Assembly: GCA_905221615.1 (NCBI GenBank)
Contig: CAJNDT010006013.1
Coordinates: 1,330,915 to 1,394,914 of the forward strand
Reading direction: 5' to 3'
Origin: Symbiodinium sp. CCMP2592
Lineage: Eukaryota; Sar; Dinophyceae; Suessiales; Symbiodiniaceae
Length of the DNA: 64,000 nucleotides
The notes under the pieces were generated by a model. The model worked only from the letters and a program-made list of their open reading frames with translations. It made no database searches and was not told where the DNA came from. The translations under genes and the position numbers were made by a program. Within the stretch, counting starts at the first letter, position 1, and every line of letters starts with the position of its first letter. Shown here piece by piece: positions 41,804-51,800 of the stretch.

Positions 41804-43669
41804 TTGTGCTCACTGCGGGAAGCCCCTTGGCCCCAACAGGTTCGCCGCGCTCACATCATTTCCGGTGCCTCTTCTGCTTCAGGCTATTTTAATTTCGGGG
41901 TTCAGCTTTCTAAGCGCTCTTCGCTCACTCAGGTTACCACCGCCCTGCCTGAGCTTTGCAGGGACCTGAATGCCCTCTTCAGGTTTCTCTTTCCAAACGA
42001 GCACTGGAACGCTTTGTGTGTCTCGCGCAATGGCCTCAGTGCGCTGCATTCCGATTCAGCGAACATTCCTGGCTCACGCAATTTGTCACTCTCGCTGGGC
42101 GCCTTCTCGGGTGGCCATCTGTGGATTGAGGACCTCTCCTGCCTCGCGCAAGGCCAGCCGATATCAGTTGCATCTGGCTCGGGCTGGCTGCATGGCTGTG
42201 CTGCTATCGACACACATCGCAAAGCCATCAGCTTCGATGGCCGCATTAGACACATGACACTTCCTTTCTCAGGAGAGCGTTGGGCCCTCACGGCCTTTTC
42301 CCTGCCTGACGTGTGTTGTGCCGAACTTGAGTTTCTGGGTTTCCCACTGCCGCCGCTGCATGCTATCACTGCCAACTTTCCTGCCGAGCTTTCAGGGGTT
42401 TTGCCCTTGGCGGAATTGTCCGTTTCTGAGGAAAAACCTGAGATTTGGCCTCCAGCAAAATTGTCGGTTTTTGAAGAAAAACCCGAGATTCCGCCCGGCC
42501 GCTTGAGAGGGGGTCCTGAGATCCGAGCAGGGATGTTGGCAGCTATCACTGCCTCACCCTCTCCCCTCTTGGGTTCTAGTCCTGCCCCTAAACCCTCAAC
42601 CTCTCCCACCTCGCCCGCGGGGCTCGAGGAAGCAGACATCACTTCATCGCGCTTTCTAGCAGGGACGCACATTCAGGAAGATGTGCCACCCAGTGGGTCA
42701 GCATCCGATGTGTCCGCAGATGTCCCTCCTGCGCAGCATCTCCCTTCAGCACAGCCAATGCCCAGGGTACCGGAGGCCGCCTCGACTACTAAGCAGCACG
42801 AGCCTCAGTCGTGCAGGGAACATGCAGTCCAATCCAAGTCGGCATCGTCTAAGCTGCCACTGGGATGCAAACTGTGGGGAAAACGCTCCACGTCAGGTTT
42901 GTTTCTCTCCCACAAGCTTAGGGTTGCACGCCCCTTGTCACCACCGGAGGGCGCTTGGCGAGCTGATACTTGCATTTCTTCCCTCCCGGCGCGTCTTTTT
43001 CTCGAGATCACATGGAGCAATCATTCGCGCCATCAGCTTAGCATGGCTGTCCGTGCTTCAGGTGGAAACTCCCTCACCCTAAGCCCCAGCCTTGACCCGA
43101 CCCTGGATGTCCTTTGCCCAGACCTCCTCGAGCAGGTCCTCTTCCTTTGCGGCTCGGGAGCTGTCGCGTATCTAGCAGCATCGCCCCTAGCCGAGTCAGC
43201 AGACTCGCCAGACGACGTGGGTTCCTCCTCGTGGCTGCTGTCGGCAATGCACGAGCAAACGGCGGCTGCAAAGGTTTCCCGTTGCACCTGGCTCCTCAGC
43301 ATTGTACACACTGCCGGGGGTCAAGGGCATTTGGAGTTGCCCCCCACTTCTTCTTACTGGTCGTCAGAGCGGCCCCAGGCCTGGTTGCATCAGGGCAACT
43401 GTGCTCTGATCTTGGTACCCCCATTGCTGCGCTCAGACTCAGCTGTTCCGGGCCAGCCCCAGCTTTGGGCTGCTTCATACCGCCCGCTTTCCGCCCTGGC
43501 GGTCAGCTCGCCCGCCTTCGCTCCCCCGCAACGCGCAAATGAACTTGCGTCTTCGTTTGCTACGATCGCTGCCCCTCTGCTCCCGAGAGGGCCGCGAGCT
43601 CTCCCTGCAGTCAGTCATCACGTCTATTCCACGCAAAGGCCTCTTCGCAGGCCCACATGCACTTCATGA
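41804..43669 (+). pseudogene. D2 dioxygenase-like plus methyltransferase-like polyprotein segment
   Basis: 621 codons open (TTG start; no clear Met). Residues about 30-165 are 2OG-Fe(II) dioxygenase-like: LHSDSANIPGS (His 82, Asp 84), LGAFSGGHLWIED, IRHMTLPFSGERWAL (His 150, Arg 159). The spacing matches the LINE2 3' ORF. A disordered linker with duplicated EEKPEI units follows. The C-terminal third reads FLEITWSNHSRHQLSMAV, DLLEQVLFLCGSGAVAYLAA and GHLELPPTSSYW. From memory these align with the methyltransferase-like module of Symbiodiniaceae retroelements, but the catalytic PPC is replaced by SPL, so it is probably inactive. Confidence 0.6.
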
Positions 43670-44060
43670 TGGAGCTGGAAAACGCTCCATTGCCGATTGG
43701 AGCAGCCCTGCAAGCCATGATGCATTTCGGGGATTACGCAAAGCCCTGCTGCAATTCTGCATCTCAGCTCGAGCCGACAAACGCTTGCTTGCTCGCGGCT
43801 CCTGCCCGTCGACTGAACCGCTTTTCAGCTCTTCCGAAGTGTCCGCAGCCAGGGATCTGGTGTTTCCTTCGCTGGGTATGCAGACCCCGGACAACGCTTG
43901 GTATGTGCATCCATACCAACCCATGTGCTTGCACGCGTTTGAAGCCCTGGCACAACATTGTGGCGATCAGGACATTCATTTGTTTCCGCATTTGCGTATG
44001 GGTGTGCCGACCGGGTACTTAACTGTTTCTGGCCTCCCAAAGGCCAATCAGGGGAGCTGA
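43670..44060 (+). pseudogene. D2 linker to RT
   Basis: The frame open from TTG 43,539 gives WYVHPYQPMCLHAFEALA and GVPTGY, the spacer that usually precedes the RT in D-type elements by memory. It then shifts to the 43,958 frame near 44,010. Confidence 0.45.
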
Positions 44061-44510
44061 TTCCATTGGCGCTTAATCTTGAAAACTGGAAGTCGGCCGA
44101 TGTGGCTCCTGAGGTCACTTCGCGCTTGCTCCAGGAGGAGTTGGACGCGGGATACTGCTTTAAGTTTGAGGGCACGCTTGAGGAAGCGAAAAGTAGATGG
44201 CCCGTGGGCCTAGCACTGGGAAAATTGGGGGTTGTTAGGGCACCGGGGAGGGCCGAACGGCTCGTGTTGGACAACAGCGTAGCTGGGACCAACTCTCAGT
44301 GCACAGTGCCGGAACGTCAATGTTTCCCGAGCATACACGATGTTTCGCATTCTTTCCCGATTCGCGAGACTTCCGACCGCCAGATGGCCATTTGCATTGA
44401 TGTCAAGCAGGCGCACAAGCGCTGCCGCATCCGCGATTCCGAGCAGGGCTTGCTCGGCTTCACTTGGCAAAACGCGCTATACTTCTTTCGCTGCTGCCCA
44501 TTCGGAGCAG
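44011..44510 (+). pseudogene. D2 reverse transcriptase, N-terminal half
   Basis: The frame open from TTG 43,958 to 44,626 carries LGKLGVVRAPGRAERLVLDN, then MAICIDVKQAHKRCRIR (first catalytic Asp) and YFFRCCPFGA. Homology leaves this frame near 44,510 and resumes one frame over, so a single frameshift lies between the PFGA block and the FVDD block. Confidence 0.7.
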
Positions 44511-45798
44511 TTTTCCTTTGCGCCTGTTACACACCCTGCTGTTCCTGGCCCATGTGGGCCTCCTATTCGTGGACGACTTCATTTTCAGCCAAGTGGCCAG
44601 CCTCATGCCGCTTTCGGGAGCTGTGATATGCCTTTTTCTTCAGATCTTGGGTATTCCAGTCAGTTGGAAAAAATCACAAATTTCTTGTCGGGTCGATTGG
44701 ATAGGATGGCGGTTGTGCTTCTCTTCGGGTACGGTTAGTCTCAGGGAAGAAAAACGCTTGCGCCTCCTTGAACAAGTGCGTTCCCTTCTGAGGGGCGGTG
44801 GCCGTATTTATACCAAGGAACTGGAATCCTTTCTGGGCCTTGCCATGTGGGCCTGCGCACTCTTCCCCACTATGCGTGCCATGCTGCACCCTTTCTACAA
44901 AGACTTGTGGTCTCCGGCTGCCACTAATTTCAGCATTGCTCCGGAATCGTGGCATAGCATCTGTAATTTTCTTGATTCTTCACTTAGGTTTAAGGCCTCA
45001 CCGCCTCACACTGCCATCCCCGCGGGTGCTAAGCTCCTCTCGGCTCGTCATGTGCCTTTCGCAACCCTGGCAGACTTGTCCAAAGTCGCCGTGACGCACA
45101 AAAGATTGTGGCTCCGCGTTGAATGCCTTAGCAGTTCGAGGCGGAAACTCTCGAGTGCCTCCATCCGCTCGTTGCAGGCCTTCGAGCGTTGGTTGCAACA
45201 CGTTGCACCACTCGCCAGCATGCGCCCGTCACAGGTTGCAGACGTTGAAGTCTTTGCCGATGCATCGGCGTCCGGCCCATCTTGCAGTTTGGGGGGTTTT
45301 GTTTCTTGTCCGGTTCTAGGCCAGGTTCGGTTCGCGGAAACCTTTTCGGTCCAGGAATTTGAGGCCGCAGGCATTCCTTTCGGCAATGACTTGGCTAAGA
45401 AGATAGCCAGTTGTGAAGCCCTGGCTCAGGCGGGGCTGATTCATGCTCTCTCTAGGCTGGCTCCTTGCAGCAGGGTTCCTTTACGCCTTCCGTCCCTCTG
45501 CGATAACTCCGGGGCGGAGGCAGGTCTGAATAAGATGTTTTCCACAAAGCATCCCCTCGGCCTCGTTCTTGAACACATCGCCCTCCTGGCGGCCATGCAT
45601 CGCATCTCTATCGATGTGTCTCATGTCCCAGGTGCCAAGAACTGCAAAGCCGATGCACTTAGCCGGCCGGCTGAGTACCCCACACCTCCAGACTGCCTTC
45701 CGTGCCAGCGCATACGCTTTGGGCTCTCTGCTCTCTGGGAGCCTCGTCCTGCGGTGCAGATTTTCCCTTCCAGCTTCACCCTGCCTTGGCTTCGCTGA
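44511..45798 (+). pseudogene. D2 reverse transcriptase C-terminal half and RNase H
   Basis: The frame open from TTG 44,464 to 45,798. RT: GLLFVDDFIFSQ (catalytic Asp pair), LGIPVSWKKSQ, then TKELESFLGLAMWA. RNase H: EVFADASASG (Asp), ASCEALAQAGL (Glu), CDNSGAEAGL (Asp) and SHVPGAKNCKADALSRPAEY (the His...N-x-x-AD signature of Ty3/DIRS RNase H). It is complete at the RNase H level, unlike D1. It is probably inactive overall given the upstream frameshifts. Confidence 0.82.
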
Positions 45799-45870
45799 AA
45801 TCTGCCACTCCCTTCAGCCCACACTTCCTTGGCTTTCTTGAGCGTGCTGTGGGGTGGCAAATTACCTTGG

Positions 45871-46050
45871 TGCAACAGTGGCCACCCCACAGAAGGCATC
45901 CTCGGGTCAACCCGTTTCTATGCCTGGCACAGCCGATCTTTGCGATCCCATCGAAAAGTGAGTGGACCGAGTTCGGATTGCATTCATTTTCCGTTCTCGG
46001 GTTTAGGGTTTAGGATTTGGTTTAGGGTAACGGTTTTCCTTAGCAGAACG
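45871..46050 (+). repeat. Direct repeat A, copy 1
   Basis: 180 bp, nearly identical to 46,269-46,448 (offset 398). It contains CGGGTTTAGGGTTTAGG. The two copies flank a 218-bp block that is mostly repeat R copy 2. Confidence 0.9.
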
Positions 46051-46052
46051 TA

Positions 46053-46242
46053 CTTGTGGACTTGTCCACTGATGTTTTGCAAATGGAAAAACGGTTTCCT
46101 TTCTTTTGGTAAAACTGGAAAGTTTTCCTTTATTCGCTTTTGCCAGTGCCTGCATCTTCTTGCCTCAGTACATGTCGTGGAAGCTCTGTGCATCCGCGCT
46201 CCGCTTTGGATCAAGTTGCAGCGAAGTCGCTTCGCAATTTTG
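46053..46242 (+). repeat. Repeat R, copy 2
   Basis: About 190 bp, nearly identical to 40,326-40,514, inserted between the two copies of repeat A. Confidence 0.9.
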
Positions 46243-46268
46243 ATTTCCCACCCGACCCGCCCTGTTTG

Positions 46269-46448
46269 TGCAACAGTCGCCACCCCACAGAAGGCATCCT
46301 CGGGTCAACCCGTTTCTATGCCTGGCACAGCCGATCTTTGCGATCCCATCGAAAAGTGAGTGGACCGAGTTCGGATTGCATTCATTTTCCGTTCTCGGGT
46401 TTAGGGTTTAGGATTTGGTTTAGGGTAACGGTTTTCCTTAGCAGAACG
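46269..46448 (+). repeat. Direct repeat A, copy 2
   Basis: See copy 1 at 45,871. The first 20 bp carry one substitution. Confidence 0.9.
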
Positions 46449-46623
46449 CTTTCTTTCGTGTCCCAACCGACAGCAACATTGCCGACGGACCCAGCAGAGA
46501 CTGGTGGGAGGAAACGGAGAGGTTGGGCGCGCAGCGCCAGCACCTCCCGCCTAACGCAGTGCCGTTGGCTTTGTCACTCGGCGCGGACTAGATGGGGGGT
46601 GAGTAAGGCTTCGAGTGCCTTGA

Positions 46624-46724
46624 AGGGGGGTGAACCAGTCGTTCGCCTTACCTGCGACCAGCGGTCGTTCTTTTCAGACAGATGCCAGCGGCATCCTTCG
46701 TTTCAGTGCCCGAAGATCGGGCCC
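46624..46724 (+). repeat. Direct repeat C, copy 1
   Basis: 101 bp identical by eye to 47,265-47,365 (offset 641). It flanks dispersed repeat S copy 2. Confidence 0.9.
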
Positions 46725-47264
46725 GAACTGACCCCCCATGTCCGCTAGGAGAAAAAAAGAGAGTGCTTGCACAAGGTTTAACTGCAGCGCGGTTAAGGGT
46801 TTCCCGTTACGCGCGCAAACGGAAGTTTCGTTGGGAAATAAGCTCCCATCATGCGTGCGTGAATGGGTTTTATTTCCCGCCGAAAGTGTAGACAAAGTTT
46901 TGTCGTAAAAGGAAAACAGTGTTTTCGCTTGCGTGTTGAGAACACTAGACAAACTTTGCCGTGCAGCTTTCGGCTTGAAGTGGATCTGTGATCCAAAAGT
47001 TTTTATCCCACCCACCACACCCTGTATAGTATGCGGGGTCTGGGACCACGCTTGTGGCAGCAGAGCTGTCGGAGCAGCGCTCCTTGTTCTATCTCTAGCA
47101 GAGATCTCATCTTCAGCACAGCGTGCTTTGCTGTACATAGGACGTAGGCCGTCAACAACGCAGAGTAGCTAGTAGTAATAGTAGACTGCAGCGACCCTGT
47201 GGGTCGAAGAAGGTTTCACCTTTGTCTCCAGTAGTACTGAGACACCCCTGGTATAGGGGGCAGG
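46725..47264. repeat. Dispersed repeat S, copy 2 (inverted relative to copy 1)
   Basis: 46,722-47,005 matches the reverse complement of about 14,230-14,510 closely. The remainder, to about 47,210, matches 13,990-14,200 with more divergence (GCGGGGTCTGGGACC, CAGAGTAGC). The internal hairpin GGGAAATAA/TTATTTCCC (46,834-46,880) replaces GGAAAATAA/TTATTTTCC of copy 1. Repeat C copies border it on both sides. Confidence 0.75.
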
Positions 47265-47365
47265 AGGGGGGTGAACCAGTCGTTCGCCTTACCTGCGACC
47301 AGCGGTCGTTCTTTTCAGACAGATGCCAGCGGCATCCTTCGTTTCAGTGCCCGAAGATCGGGCCC
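47265..47365 (+). repeat. Direct repeat C, copy 2
   Basis: See copy 1 at 46,624. Confidence 0.9.
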
Positions 47366-47434
47366 ATTTGGTGGGATGCCCATCTGCACTCTCGCTGCCG
47401 TTCTGGTCTTAGTAGCGTTGGTTTGGGACAAGCC

Positions 47435-47992
47435 ATGGCCACGATTCCGGAGAATCTTGTGGCAACCATTGTCACTTACGCCTCGATGCAGATACAGGTG
47501 CTCTTTGGGGCCCCACCATCGTCTGCCACTCGGCAGGTGCTTTGCGCCATTGGTACGCAGGAGCGCAAGGCTGCCTGCCTTGCGCTTCGGCAACAGCTCG
47601 CCGAGTGTCACCAACGTGTCTTTGCATGCCTGGCGCAGCGTAATCTCTATAGCTTCCGGGTTGCGACCGATTTCCAAGTGATCGTTCGACTGGGCCTTCA
47701 AGTGCGCACCACCATTGTTCAGCTCGACCTTAAGACTTTAGTGGTACTCGCTTCGTTGTCCCGCCTCGCCTATCGGACGGTTGCGGGGCTTTACGAGGGC
47801 TTGGACTTCTTCCGTGCTGCGGCCATCCAGTCTGCACTGATTCATACGCAGCCCTGGGCATTGGCATGGCCTACGCTGCGGGGGCTGCCCTACTTCTCCA
47901 TGGAGCCGATGGGCGATCTCCCGCTTACGCGTCTGCTACCCCCGCTGCAGGCTTGCTATCCACTCGACATGTCAACTTCACTCTCCGCTTAG
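47435..47992 (+). CDS. Hypothetical protein, 185 aa, helical
   Basis: ATG 47,435; the frame is open upstream to 47,222 but that part is repeat C. It is Leu/Ala-rich and probably all-alpha: LVATIVTYASMQIQVLF, RQVLCAIGTQERKAACLALR and LKTLVVLASLSRLAYRTVAG. No motif is recognised. Its size and helical character resemble the small ORF1 of LINE3 (58,581) and LINE1 (23,800), so it could be an orphan LINE ORF1. No RT follows within 10 kb on this strand. Confidence 0.4.
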   Translation: MATIPENLVATIVTYASMQIQVLFGAPPSSATRQVLCAIGTQERKAACLALRQQLAECHQRVFACLAQRNLYSFRVATDFQVIVRLGLQVRTTIVQLDLKTLVVLASLSRLAYRTVAGLYEGLDFFRAAAIQSALIHTQPWALAWPTLRGLPYFSMEPMGDLPLTRLLPPLQACYPLDMSTSLSA

Positions 47993-47999
47993 CCCTGTT

Positions 48000-48505
48000 C
48001 CTTGCGAGACCCACCCTGGTGGGAAGCTGGGTATGGGCAATTTTGCGTAGCGGGACCCCTTCAACCCTATGATGGGTGTTTGCTCCGTGACACCACTCTC
48101 AGCCTCGGCCCTTGCGATACCCACACATGGGAAGCTGGGCATATGCAGATGCAGGATCAGGATCTGGCTGGTTAACCAACATTGCTTTACCCTGCCGCAC
48201 TGTTAGTTGCATTGTGCTCCTATTGTGCTGCCCTTGCGAGACCCAACATGCTGGGAAGCTGGGCACGGATCAAAGTGCTTGTGGTCGCTGGCTGATGGCA
48301 GGTGCGCTTTTGGGCGACCTCAAATCAATGCATTACTTTTCTGGCACGTCTGCACATCTGGGCAACTGCGAGGCGTGTCCGTGGATCTTATTTCTGTGTT
48401 AAGGAGCGAGCACACAATCGAGGGCTGCACGGCTGGTACATTGTAACTGAATGCCTCGTGCGTTCATTCTTGCCCTTGCGAGACCCACAACACTGGGAAG
48501 CTGGC
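48000..48505 (+). repeat. Four copies of a two-tier hairpin module CCCTTGCGAGACCCA-N-TGGGAAGCTGGG
   Basis: Copies at 48,000-48,031, 48,109-48,140, 48,231-48,264 and 48,473-48,505. Each has an invariant outer part and a variable loop. The inner stem CCCA/TGGG is extended in copy 1 to CCCACC/GGTGGG, while loops differ (CT, CACA, ACATGC, CAACAC). Outer CCC and GGG can also pair. Intervening sequence is unique. The setting is downstream of the 185-aa ORF. Confidence 0.8.
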
Positions 48506-48770
48506 CCGTCCTGCATTTTGCTACATCTGCCCTTGGAACATGCTGCATTGTGGCTGCTTGCACATTTACACTTCGTCCTGGCTGTACAACACCTGAGTGC
48601 AGCCGCGCTTAAATAGGCCGAACGATCCCCCATGGCTAAGTCTGCAAGTCGCGGCCGGTTTCACCCTTATGTGATTTTCTTGTACAGCTTTTATTGTCTT
48701 CTTGTAGTTCTTACTGGGGCCGAGTGCAGCAACTGCTGTCTTTGAGGCCCGCCCACGCCAAAAAAAGGCC
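48506..48770. other. No gene recognised
   Basis: About 265 bp of unique sequence without a domain-bearing ORF. Confidence 0.5.
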
Positions 48771-49065
48771 CAGGCGGCCCTGGACACCGCATTGGCGCTC
48801 AGAGGGCCGGCGACGGCCACGACGCCGACATCTTGGCGCTGCAGAGCGCGGGGCCCTTTGCCCTACCCAGCAAGATCACGGCACTCCAGGCATCCATCGA
48901 CGCCATCCTGGCGGAGCTCGCCACCCCTCGTCAATGCCCCAGCCTGGCCCCGCGAGATCACCTGGGACCTGCTCGCCGGGACGAATCAAATCCAGAACTT
49001 GCACGCCGTGGCGCCCCTGAGCATCCAGCTCGCCAACGACAACTGGACCCTGTCCCAAAAAACAC
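48771..49065 (+). pseudogene. Degenerate coding fragment, family not recognised
   Basis: Two protein-like stretches lie in different frames: ILALQSAGPFALPSKITALQ then ASIDAILAELATP (about 48,823-48,935), and PREITWDLLAGTNQIQNLHA then PLSIQLANDNWTLSQK (about 48,945-49,065). The switch near 48,935 suggests a frameshift in an old copy. GC content is higher than in the flanks. Confidence 0.35.
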
Positions 49066-50103
49066 TTTTGTGCTGGCCCACCCAGTGTATGCACTTTTGT
49101 GTTTGTGCAAACAAGGTTTGTTGGATTGTAGAAAGGGAAAAGAGAAGAGAAGAGCAGGGAAGATGCAAGGAAGGAGTTTTGTGTGTGCATGGAGAGGGTG
49201 GATGGCCGCCCGACTTTCGTGTACGTGTGTTTAATTCGGTGTTGTGCTTTTTCTGTGTGGAAAAAGCAGAGATGGAGCAGAAGGAGCTTTTTGTGTACAT
49301 GTGTGGACTGTGAAGAGCCACAATGGTTCTCGAAAACAACCAGATTCGACCCCGTCGCAGTCGTGAGGAGCAGTCACGTCCATGAGTCCGGATGATGTCG
49401 TAGTGGAAAGATGTCCCCTCATCCCGGGTTTAGCGTTCAGGGTTATAGGAGTGCGCGAGCCTACGTTAAGGGGGAGTTAGGGCGTGCAGGAAATTTCTTG
49501 ATGATCACTTGGTGGTCTAATTTCCCAGACCACTTTTTTTTCGGCAGGAGAGGCGAGGGTGGCTGATTTCGGATTTGGCAAAGGACAACTGAAAACAACA
49601 GCAGCCGTTGTACTGTTCTCATTGTACCCCACTACTAGCAAAAAACTGCCAGGTATGCTTGTTCCACGACTGCAACCATTCCTACGACTGCGACTGCTGC
49701 TACTGCTACTGCTTGCACAACCACCGTCACACACTTGTGGTTTCGAAGCTAAACTGAAAACAGTGCGACAAACACGAGCTGTAGCCGCTACAGTGACCAT
49801 GGAGTCTGGTTCTTGTGTCAGGTATGGGCCTGCGCATGTACGGGTGTAACCAACATGGGTAACGGCAAGGATTCGAACGTGGGAACCCCAAGAATGCCCC
49901 CACCCCACCCCGCCCCACCCCACCCTACCCCTGACAAACCCTAGCTGATGCTCCGATGTTGCGTCCCCCCATGACAAGTTTCTGTCCCCCCTCCCTCCGA
50001 AACCGTTCCTGCCCTGCACCCTCGCTTCCTACATCCTCTAAGCACTGGGTTGATTGGATGTCCTTTGGGTCTCTGGGGGCCTTTTGGCTTGGGTTGTGCG
50101 CTG
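49066..50103. other. About 1 kb without a recognised gene
   Basis: It contains a 7-bp hairpin GTGGTCT/AGACCAC near 49,511-49,532, a CTGCTGCTACTG-like triplet run at 49,690-49,720, and C-rich CCCACCCC words at 49,890-49,930. On the minus strand near 49,880 the word GTTCGAATCC resembles an RNA polymerase III B box, without a matching A box. Confidence 0.5.
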
Positions 50104-50855
50104 GCGGGGGTGGTGGTGTCACAAGTAGACGGTGGCACAAGTTGGTGGCACGGAAAGGTGTTGGTGCACAACGTCTGGGGTGCAAAGCAAGCTTGAGAAG
50201 GCACCACCTGGTGGTGGCACAAGTTTGGTGGCGGAAGTTGGTGGCGCAAGTGGTGGCGCAAGTGGTGGCGCAGGTTGGTGGTGGCAGACAGGCGTTGGTG
50301 CACACATTCTTGGGTGCTAAGCAACTTCATGGATGCACCACCCGGCGGTGGCACAAGTGGTGGCGCAAGTTGGTGGTGGCGCAAGTGGTGGCGCAAGTTT
50401 GGCACAAGTTGGCGGTGGCGCAAGTTTGGCGCAAGTTGGTTTGGTGGCGCAAGTTTGGCGCAAGTTTCGGCTCTTATTTAAGAGCAACTTGCGCCAAACT
50501 TGCGCCAAGCCAACTTGCGCCAAACTTGCGCCACCAAAACCAACTTGCGCCACCACCAACTTGCGCCACCACACTTGCGCCACCACCAACTTGCGCCACC
50601 ACTTGTGCAACCACCGGGTGGTGCATCCATAAAGTTGCTTTGCACCCCAGAATTTGTGCACCAACGCCTGTCTGCCACAACCAACTTGCGCCACCACACT
50701 TGCGCCACCACCTGCGCCACCACCTGCGCCACCAACTTGCGCCACCAAACTTGTGCCACCACCAGGTGGTGCCTTCTCAAGTTTGCTTTGCACCCCAGAC
50801 GTTGTACACCGACACCCTTCCGTGCCATTAACTTGTGCCACCGCCCACTCGTAAC
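50104..50855. repeat. 750-bp imperfect palindrome with about 375-bp arms
   Basis: The left arm (50,104-50,476) and right arm (50,479-50,855) are reverse complements over their whole length with scattered differences. Matching landmarks: GTTGGTGCACAACGTCTGGG (50,160) and CAGACGTTGTACACC (50,800); GGTGCAAAGCAAGC and GTTTGCTTTGCACC; and GGCACCACCTGGTGGTGG on both sides. The centre is GCTCTTA-TT-TAAGAGC (50,470-50,485). Both arms are themselves built of a GGTGGCGCAAGTT minisatellite. Open frames in it are artefacts. Confidence 0.93.
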
Positions 50856-51474
50856 ACCAACTTGGGCCACCAACACTTTCACTACTTAGAGGGGTGGGTG
50901 GGGGGCTGTGGTTTATTTTGAGTGGGCGGGGTTTTGGGGGGTTGGAGGTAGGGTGAAGGGTGAGGCTGGGGGGCGGTATCGCGGCTGCGGCTGGTGCTGG
51001 ATGTGACCGAACGGATAGAGTTTGTCGATTATTCGGGAACTTTGGAGGGTGGCCCAAAGCTGAACCAAATCTCGGCGCGACCAGGAGCGGGGTAAGCAGA
51101 GTAACCGAACAAGCTGACCAACCAGATAGCAACCAGAAAGCGATGTGAACGGGGCAGAGAGAGTAATTAACCGAGCAACCAAATGGCAACTGCCAAAACA
51201 AGGGTTGCAGTTGACACATTCCTTTTGCTCTCTTGCCTACACAAAGGTGCTAGTTGGACACGCTCCCTTTGCTCTCACGCCAAACGCAAGTTCCTGGTTT
51301 GAAATAATTAGGGTGCTCTTTTCAGAGCTGTGGCAATGTAGTTTCCTGGTACATCGCGTTTTCTGTTTTGATACTTTGAAGCGGCCTTTGCGAGACCTAG
51401 AGTGTTTTTGGCGACCCCGCACACCAACCTACCCGCAGTTAACGTATCTCGCGCACTTCCGTATTCAGGGTTTG
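50856..51474. other. No gene recognised; G-rich then mixed sequence
   Basis: G-rich runs (GGGGTGGGTGGGGGG, GGGGTTTTGGGGGG) at 50,888-50,945, able to form G-quadruplexes. Afterwards there is unique sequence with no domain. Confidence 0.5.
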
Positions 51475-51800
51475 GTGGTTCTAGGGGTCTAGGCTTAGGG
51501 TTAGAGTGGTTAGAGTTTTAGGGTTTTAGGGGTTAGGGATTTAAGTTTTTAGGGGTTGGGTTTCTGGGTCTTGCAGGGTTTTAGGGATTGGGGTTCGGGT
51601 TTTCGGGATAAGGATTTAGTAAGGCTTTGGGTTTTAGGGTTTTACGGGGTGGGGCTCAGGGTTTTAGAGGCCAGGTGTTTGAGGGTTAAAGGGTATAAGG
51701 GTTTTGGTGTTAAGTTAAGGTTTCAGGTTTAGGGTTTCATGGGGTTGCAAGGTCAAGGCTTGTGGGGTTGGGGATTAGGTTTGAGGTTAAGGGCTAAGGG
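51475..51800 (+). repeat. Degenerate telomere-like array (TTTAGGG/TTTTAGGG)
   Basis: About 330 bp of imperfect GTTTTAGGG, GGTTAGGG and GTTTAGGG words without fixed period. It ends in GGGTCACAGGGTG and a short CA run (51,812-51,824). It is too degenerate for a chromosome end, so it is interstitial. Confidence 0.85.

Larger units (their letters stand above)
40515..45870 (+). mobile_element. Retroelement D2: DIRS-like, with CCCH finger, dioxygenase-like, methyltransferase-like, RT and RNase H
   Basis: A nearly complete gag-pol order in one orientation, broken by at least four frameshifts. It has no recognisable LTRs. It starts downstream of repeat R and ends near 45,870 where duplicated block A begins. 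A tyrosine recombinase, expected for true DIRS elements, was not found, so the class is tentative. Confidence 0.7.

Noticed and set aside
49840-49910. tRNA gene or tRNA-derived SINE on the minus strand (GTTCGAATCC)
   Set aside because: Only a B-box-like word; no A box, cloverleaf or acceptor pairing could be drawn.
50104-50855. Ala/Gly/Ser or Cys/His/Thr-rich ORFs on both strands
   Set aside because: They are translations of the GGTGGCGCAAGTT minisatellite within the palindrome.
51475-51800. A true chromosome end
   Set aside because: Repeats are too degenerate and coding elements continue on both sides.
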